Below are positions 57,448-64,000 of a DNA stretch of 64,000 nt, one piece after another. The first letter of the stretch is position 1; every line of letters begins with the position of its first letter. Below the pieces are notes generated by a model that was not told the DNA's origin, searched no databases, and saw nothing but the letters and a program-made list of their open reading frames with translations. Where the stretch lies: NCBI GenBank assembly GCA_949361645.1, contig OX442436.1:1649179-1713178 (forward strand), given 5' to 3'. The position numbers and the translations under genes were made by a program. The DNA is from Spongilla lacustris. Lineage: Eukaryota; Porifera; Demospongiae; Spongillida; Spongillidae.

Positions 57448-58585
57448 TCAAAGGATGTCCAAGTGGCCAAGGGAGGGTGCACACCTTGCCAGTAAGGCCC
57501 TAGCCACAGCCCTGACCAGGGTGAAGTTCAGCCTGCTGTACATTTCCGTGAGTACCCTACCTTTGTAGGAGGAAGTGGTGATGGCCAAGTGAGAGGCCAG
57601 GCGGGAGAAGGTGGTTTGGGCTTCCCTTCCCCAGTTTCCATACGTCTCCACCACAATAGGGATACACACCCAGCTCTGAACACTTGGGGCCGTTCGCTCT
57701 GTGCTTCCTGGCCTCTGCCTCCTCAGCTGCAGCCCCTTCAGACAAGCTTGCTGCTGTTAGGATGGAAGGGATTAAGGGAGAGGTCACAGTGATGTCAAGG
57801 GCAGCATATCTCCCTCTCTCCCAATTGAGGACAAGTACATCTGCTGGCCGGGTATGGCTTAGGTCTGGTGTAAGGCCACTGCCCGATTCAACTCTCACTC
57901 CTAGATGGGCACGATGGCAGAATTCTACAAGAACATTTCACAGGTGGTTGTGGCGGGATACGACATCACCACCCCGTTTACAGGTAGAAGCGTGGTTGCC
58001 TAGGCGGTCAAGAGCTATGCCTGGGCACAAAGAACATGAAGAACCTCTAGCCGTGTCCATCCCTAGCCACCATTGGATCGAGATTTGCAGCTCATTAGGG
58101 TCAAGGTGCAAGTCTAGACCAGGAGAAGGTGTGACTAGTAGCCAGGATGCAGCATGAGGTGCTGACTCAGAGAGCAGCCGAGCCTTGTTGGCAGGTGATG
58201 ATGTTTCCAACAACATTGAGAACTGGTGGTCCTCTATTTTCTTTGACAGTACCCTTTGGTGGATTGGTGAGGCTGTGATAGCTTCCACAGAGATTACCTC
58301 AGACGGAGACTAAAGTGTTGAAGAAATCAACCGCGTGAGATAGGTGTGGATTCTGGGCATCACCAAAGCCGGAAGCACAAAGGCAGGCAATACAGGCAGC
58401 AGATGAGGAATGGTGGGAAACTGAGCGGAGCCCAAGACCTCTGTGACTTAGATTCAGTTGGGCCTGCTGCCATGCACGATCAGTAACTTCTACAGCTATA
58501 CTCTGTGCGAAGCATTGCCTAACCTCAACATCAAACAGCTCAAGTGCCTCTGAGACTAAACTAGGTGGAGTAGCTCTAGCCAAAT
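57448..58585 (-). pseudogene. Retroelement 3' half: post-RT region and C-terminal domain
   Basis: Minus-strand order: LVSEALELFDVEVRQCFAQS, LSHRGLGLRSVSHHSSSAAC, a shift, VLSKKIEDHQFSMLLETSS, ARLLSESAPHAASWLLVTPS, IQWWLGMDTARGSSCSLCPG, TCKRGGDVVSRHNHL, a break, SHTRPADVLVLNWERGRYAA, LDITVTSPLIPSILTAASL, ARKHRANGPKCSELG, a shift, PIVVETYGNWGREA and LNFTLVRAVARALLARCAP. It is the longest representative here of the retroelement type at 7400, 9481 and 50935. The RT palm is absent, so it is 5'-truncated. It sits exactly between the two convergent secreted-protein genes. Confidence 0.7.
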
Positions 58586-58850
58586 GGATTTAATTTCATA
58601 TACACTCCCTAACTTCAGTGAGTTATTTATGGTAACTGAAATATAAAAGATATGGCCAGCCCGGACCGTTGCTGGCCGCCATGTGCATAATCCAACACCC
58701 ACACGTGTAGCCGAATGTGACCCATGCATGCAGCTAGTGATGTATGAGGAAAATAGTACCATTTATAAACAAGTACCATTTATAAACAAAAAAGTACTTA
58801 GAAAATCAATTTAACGTTCTTGAAAACGCTATCATGTATGTGTCCTGCGT

Positions 58851-59811
58851 CTAATTGCAACTCGAATTGAAAGTGCTGTTGTTGCAGCGGAGGGATCTAT
58901 ACGCCAACAACCGTGCGGGCTCTGGAACGTTACACCATATCCACTGACAAGGATTGACGCATTCGATGGAGCCAACAGCTTTCTCCAATGTTTTGGCCTT
59001 TTGTCCCATGTCTAGTAATATTGTAGCCATGGTGATGCTTGCGGGATCAGTCCAGTTGATTTTGGGGTTAGTAGAGGGCAGCTGGGTATTGATCTATTGC
59101 ATGAGGATTAATAGACAAGCGAAATTATTTGAATCAATTCTACTTCGAAAAGCAAATTATCAAAGCAAAAACCGCGTGAAATCCACTGACGTGTTATGTA
59201 ACATCATAACAGATACAAATGTTATTATGAATATAGGAAGTTGTAAAAATGACTTGCGAAACCAATAATATTATTGTTATACTTACTGCGCTGATCACTG
59301 ATCAGTGCATGTGTAACTTTCAAACATGCATGTTAAATGTTGAATGAGAAAAAAAAAATCTTACGTAACGCCAGGAGTCACGAATGACAAGGTTGAGGAT
59401 GGTCGAATACACGGACAACTTCGTGTTGTTAAAGAGTGCTTCATCACTGGCTCTAACTTGGTCAATCATGTGTGCATAAAAGTTCATTGTTGAAACGGCA
59501 CTGAAGTTTTGGGCCAAGCTATCTGGAATTGCCGGTGGCTGATTGAAAGCGAAATGAATTTTTTAAAGGCAACAATACAATTGTGCAACTTATGATTATA
59601 AATGGTTATACGTATATGTTAATTAACGTTGTGTAACGTTACATGAATTAACATTTACCAGTAGTCTTCTTAATGCTAGAATAGCATTTATCAGAGTCCG
59701 TTTCTCTACCACAGGCATGCATGTTGACCGTAATTGTTTGTGTTGGATACTACTCGTAAGAAGCAATGATGTTCCGAGAAAGATGAAACAAATGATGAAG
59801 GTTCTTTTCAT
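58851..59811 (-). CDS. Small secreted helical protein, gene 2 (3 exons, paralog)
   Basis: Read on the minus strand: exon 1 59811-59659, exon 2 59538-59365, exon 3 59081-58851; both introns phase 0 (GTAAAT donor, CAATCAG acceptor; GTAAGA donor, ACCCAG acceptor). About 185 residues. I start at the Met giving the signal peptide MKRTFIICFIFLGTSLLLTS; an in-frame ATG 33 codons upstream would bury it. Mature part: STCMPVVEKRTLINAILALR, SDEALFNNTKLSVYSTILN, NPKINWTDPASITMATILLD, then IECVNPCQWIWCNVPE and a Cys-rich tail ending SSCN. Matches gene 1 in exon count, phases, exon 2 length and core motifs, but overall identity is low, so the duplication is old or the protein evolves fast. The Cys of INCYDP in gene 1 is Trp here. 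Function unknown. Confidence 0.75.
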
Positions 59812-59911
59812 TGTCCCGGTAATAATGAAATATATATATTGGGTATACGTTGTTGAATGCTCTGTGGAATTGGGGTCTGGCAAATTGCTTATATATACAC
59901 GACCTCTCAAA

Positions 59912-61280
59912 CGCGGTAAGAAGGAATGAACAACAGGATAGACGCCGGCGTTGCTAACTAATAGTTTGTTTTATATTTGTTTTGGACACTGATCGAGATG
60001 AAAATAAATGCCACCATCGGTGTGCGTATACTGTATATACTTGACCATTTATTTGCTTTTTCACGCACGCCTTTGCACACAATGAGTTTGGGAATACCCT
60101 GAACAGTGAGTGACAAATCAAACGTACTCATGTGACAGCGCACAGTACATGCATGGGGACAAAACACAATGAGGGGACGTTTAAGTTACAGGGCTCCTTC
60201 CCGTCATTAGTTTATCCCGCCCTTAAGACTACCATACACTTAGGCAAATTGTTGTGTGATCAAATGATGGATAAAAGTGCAGTAAGCCATCACATTAAAT
60301 TATAATTTCAGTTGCACGCAACATGATGTTGTCTAGTGTGTGTTGCCTTTAGTTAGTGCCGTAAATGTATACGACGCATATATATGCATGTACATGTATA
60401 CAATGACTGATCAATTACAGATAATTTTTATCCAGTGCAGTATACACCCTAACTACCATTTACAACTTTGCCCATGACTTGCATGTACATCCGTTTGAAA
60501 CATATGATGTTGTTAAAACGATTGTTCGCTATGAAATATTACGTAATATATCTACATCCCCAAGTGTGCAGACTGGATATGAGGCAAGCAAGCCAGTCCC
60601 TTGTTTATTGAGTGAGAATGATAAATAGTTGTGCATTGCAAAATAGCATTGTATTCCTAAGCAATATCTATTCCAGTCCATTTTAAAACAGCAGGCTAGC
60701 TTATAGAGTAGGTCGGATCTGATAGGGATGTGAGTCAGAATGGCATGGCTATTTTTGAACTTTTATAGTTTCCAGTATTGTATCAGGAATCAAAATCTTA
60801 GCCGGCAGCACTGTGCCCTATATATAAAACCCAATAAAATTAAATGTTATTCAGTCAGTATATATAAGGCAAGCCCATGCAGGAAAGATGTTTATACATA
60901 CGTAGCATGCATGCACCTGCCACATATAAAGTACAAAATTTACAGCATACAGTGTACAAGGAGACAGACAGAACATGGAGCAAGAGGACAAACGGAATTC
61001 TGAAGTGCGTTTTCAACATGCAGGGAGTGTTGCTCCATCATCGATGGCCTAGACCACCTCGCCATATCACTCTTGATCCTCATTGGCAAAGGCTAGCAAA
61101 TTCAAGGATTTGTAATATATGTACTGATGAAAAAAAAACTCCAAGTTTAGCCAATTGAATTATTTATAGTACTAAATTCTTGGCCGATCACTTTTTTGCC
61201 ATGCAGCTGTACTTTTTATAACCATAATGACCATCACTAAGTGTGACCAAACTACTATTTTCTTCAAAATCCAATGTGCC
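59912..61280. other. Intergenic, no supported gene
   Basis: AT-rich DNA upstream of secreted gene 2. Frames of 69-93 codons (for example plus 60740-61158) lack domains or splice support. Contains ATGCATGTACATGTATAC-like palindromic words near 60385. Confidence 0.45.
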
Positions 61281-61294
61281 TGTAAACAGAAAGG

Positions 61295-61576
<282 letters not shown>

Positions 61577-61577
61577 T

Positions 61578-63100
61578 ACCCCGTTTACACGACACAATTT
61601 TTCCGTGCCAGCACGATACGGTGCGGCTCGGCATGGTACGGTTCGGTTAAAATTTGACGTGTAAGCCCTGTCAAAACCGTGCCGTACCGTGCCAAGCCCA
61701 GGCGCGTACCCAGAAAATGAAGGAGGGGGGTGCCGAACGGATAGCGCGCGAAATTTTTTGCAACCACGCCCACTCAGCAGTATAGTTTAACAGAAATACA
61801 ACGGCTCAATTGGTAAGAATATCTGCAATCGCCATGCAAGGATGGCGCCGAGCGCATACACTAATAGGGTGCATGCATATATCCATGTGTATTCAGAAGC
61901 CGCCGAAGAGTGCATTAGTACACTAAATGATCCGCTGAGGTGAATACCGATAAGCGCTCTGGCATTTGCCAGCAATGCAGCTTTAATACTGTGAATACAA
62001 TCTACTGATGGAAGATCTGCAAACTTCTGAAACTGTATCCATGCGAAGGATAAATTTAGAGCCATTTATATTGTAAAAGTGCATGTAATCAGCACCTGGC
62101 TTCATATGGTTGACGAAGTAGTAACTAAAATGCGCTGTTCAGCTGGAGGACGACTAACAGTCAACGGAATCCAACTACGTATATACATGTCCCAACGAAA
62201 AAATGTCTCGTGTTTTAAACTAGAGCATCGTTAACGCTTCCGACATCCTGTTTAGCATTTCAGGAAAGAGCTGGTACTCCAGGCAACAGGATTTTAAACA
62301 ACGGCACGCATGCAGCTGCGTTCATGATTACGAAGATACGCTCGTTTAAACACGAGACATTTTTTTTCGGTGGGGGCAGAGTGGACTTTACGGTAATCTT
62401 ATATAGTGATGTTAATAATAGAAGTGAATTGAATTAAATTACCACGCTAGAGCGTACGTACATGTATATGCCTGCGAAGGGAAATTATGAGCGTAATCAC
62501 TATTTGATTATTTTAATTATATTCATTCTTGGGTCGGAGGGGGGTGCCTTAGCCCCCTGAGGCCCCCCCCCCCCTAAATGCGCCACTGAAGCCAGCACGG
62601 TTGCAATAACCGGCACGGCACGGCTCGATTGTGGTAGATCGGGATATGATAGCAATTGAGCATGCGTAGAACTGGTTTCCATGGTATTAAAATGGTGGAT
62701 TGGACGAAACAAACGGGTAATAAAGAGGAGTCGATACAAGTGCAACTGGAAAGCTGTAAAAAAAATCAATTGGTGTACAACAAGATAGGTACTGAGGCCA
62801 TTTGAGGTGTATTGGATGGCCATTGCCATAATATTGTGTATGTTACGAGAAAAACGAGAAAATATAATCGCTCTCTTTCTTTTGTGCATCTGATGCCTCC
62901 TTTTCTCGATTGCACGGAACGTTGTAAACAAGGCATCCATTTTGATTTCTGGCAATGATTGTAGTTAATTACGGAATTGCTTTTTTAAAACCATTCTATA
63001 CCATATAGCCACAAACGCGTATAAACGTTACTCGATAACCGTGCCGTACCGTGCCATGCTGAGCCGTTCCGTACCGTGCCATCGTCGTGTAAACGCGGTA
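61578..63100. mobile_element. CGTTTACACGAC-ended element, copy 1 (interrupted)
   Basis: Begins ACCCCGTTTACACGAC and ends GTCGTGTAAACGCGGT, an inverted terminal repeat, with TA on both outer sides. Subterminal regions are rich in GTACGG/CCGTAC and GGCACGG words that pair with each other. Without the 890-bp insertion at 61699-62588 it is about 630 bases. The inner part carries no catalytic domain; a frame on minus 62500-62955 overlaps it but looks accidental. Probably a MITE of a TIR transposon family. Confidence 0.8.
61699..62588. mobile_element. Nested 890-bp insertion with 5-bp target duplication
   Basis: Left end CAGGCGCGTACCCAG, right end TAAATGCGCCACTG, flanked by AAGCC on each side (61694-61698 and 62589-62593). 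The inverted copy 2 of the host element shows the empty site (GAGCCAGCACGG without the insert), fixing the borders. Ends of CAG...CTG type recur at 4902. The minus-strand frame 61787-62065 (two hydrophobic stretches) is inside; I do not recognise it. Confidence 0.75.
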
Positions 63101-63321
63101 TAAGACACAAAGAGTTCAGTTCTGATATTACGCACAGGAAACTTGAAACACGCGCCCGGCGAATCAATCCCTACTGTTTCTACGTGATTGATATACCGGT
63201 AACTTCATATTTGAAATGTTCAGAAATGTACACTTATCACTTGCAGATTCGATATATGCTTATAGATCTCGGCTGTTTAATTTCCGCCATTCAATTTATG
63301 AATATTAATGATAATCTTATA

Positions 63322-63479
63322 CCGCGTTTACACGACGATGGTACGGTACGGAACGGCACAGCATGGCACGGTACGGAACGGTTATCGAGCAACGTTTATA
63401 CCGCGTTTACACGACGATGGTACGGTACGGAACGGCTCAGCATGGCACGGTACGGAACGGTTATCGTGTAACGTTTACA
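63322..63479 (+). repeat. 79-bp terminal duplication in copy 2
   Basis: CCGCGTTTACACGACGATGG starts at 63322 and at 63401. The intervening sequence (TACGGTACGGAACGGC-CAGCATGGCACGG, ending TTATCG-G--AACGTTTA) is repeated with few changes. The element thus has a doubled end. Confidence 0.85.
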
Positions 63480-64000
63480 CGCGTTTGCGGCTGTGGTATA
63501 GAATGGTTTTTAAAAAGCAATTCCGTAATTAACTACAATCATTGCCAGAAATCAAAATGGATGCCTTGTTTACAACCTTCCGTGCAATCGAGAAAAGGAG
63601 GCATCAGATGCACAAAAGAAGGAGAGCGATTAGTTTCTCGTAACATACGCAATATTACGGCAATAGCCATCTAATACACCTCAAATGGCCTCAGTACCGA
63701 TCTTGTTGTACACCAATTGATAGTTTTCCAGTTGCACTTGCATCGATTCCTCTCCCCAAATCTTTATCACCCGTTTGTTTCGTCCAATCCACCATTTTAA
63801 TACTATGGAAACCAGTTCTACGCATGCTCAATTGCTATCATATCCCGATCGACCACAATCGAGTCGTGCCGTGCCGGGTAGCCCGGTTATTGCAACCGTG
63901 CTGGCTCGGCACGGTACGGCACGGTTTTGACAGGGTTTACACGTCAAATTTTAACCGAACCGTACCGTGCCGAGCCGTAGCGTATCGTGCTGGCACGGAA
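63322..64000. mobile_element. CGTTTACACGAC-ended element, copy 2, inverted, runs off the window
   Basis: Begins CCGCGTTTACACGACGATGG and proceeds as the reverse complement of copy 1 through the GCAACCGTGCTGGCTCGGCA region, reaching the window end at a GCTGGCACGGAA that pairs with 61609. About 20-30 more bases are expected beyond the window. Its first 79 bases are tandemly duplicated (63322-63400 and 63401-63479). It lacks the nested insertion of copy 1. Confidence 0.8.

Overview
The window looks like animal nuclear DNA, most plausibly a demosponge or a similarly compact early-branching metazoan. No gene reads as bacterial. The exons I can join have clean GT-AG introns, many of only about 50-75 bp, and the intergenic DNA is full of TACATGTA-type words and degenerate transposons. 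The taxon is an inference; no rRNA or mitochondrial marker is present. A 200-base N gap (4590-4789) marks a scaffold join.

Layout. (1) 1-4589: low-complexity CCAGTGG/CACTGCAAGTGG-rich DNA that also occurs at 33414-38002 with no difference noticed, ending at the gap. (2) 4.8-14.7 kb: scattered transposon relics (RT-associated C-terminal domains, a Ty3/gypsy-like integrase piece, a Penelope-like RT piece), small hairpins, and possible exons including an ABCG-like 3' end. (3) 14.8-25.8 kb: a tandem segmental array carrying four versions of a gene with a RAG1-N-terminus-like RING/zinc region. The longest copy continues into an RNase H/DDE-type transposase-like core spread over about 11 exons. (4) 25.8-30.1 kb: piggyBac-like and gypsy integrase relics plus a short foldback. 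(5) 30.16-50.49 kb: a nested complex of foldback DNA. Two giant hairpin elements (30998-41078 and 41099-49650) stand side by side. Their stems are 2.7-4.4 kb long and built from a minisatellite with a ~1.65 kb higher-order period. Two related 0.82 kb mini-foldbacks (30156-30975 and 49667-50488) flank them, and AT dinucleotide runs separate all four. Each giant stem carries the same short membrane-anchor exon. (6) 50.5-58.6 kb: more retroelement 3' ends. (7) 56.0-59.8 kb: two convergent paralogous three-exon genes for small secreted helical proteins with identical intron phases. (8) 61.3-64.0 kb: a CA microsatellite and two inverted copies of a CGTTTACACGAC-ended element, one carrying a nested 890 bp insertion with a 5-bp target duplication.

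The genes do not form a pathway. The most notable items are the giant foldback pair with a captured exon, the RAG1-N-like/transposase array with a frame change in every RING-bearing copy, and the convergent pair of unrecognised secreted proteins. All calls come from reading the sequence. Homology statements rest on remembered family motifs and were not searched.
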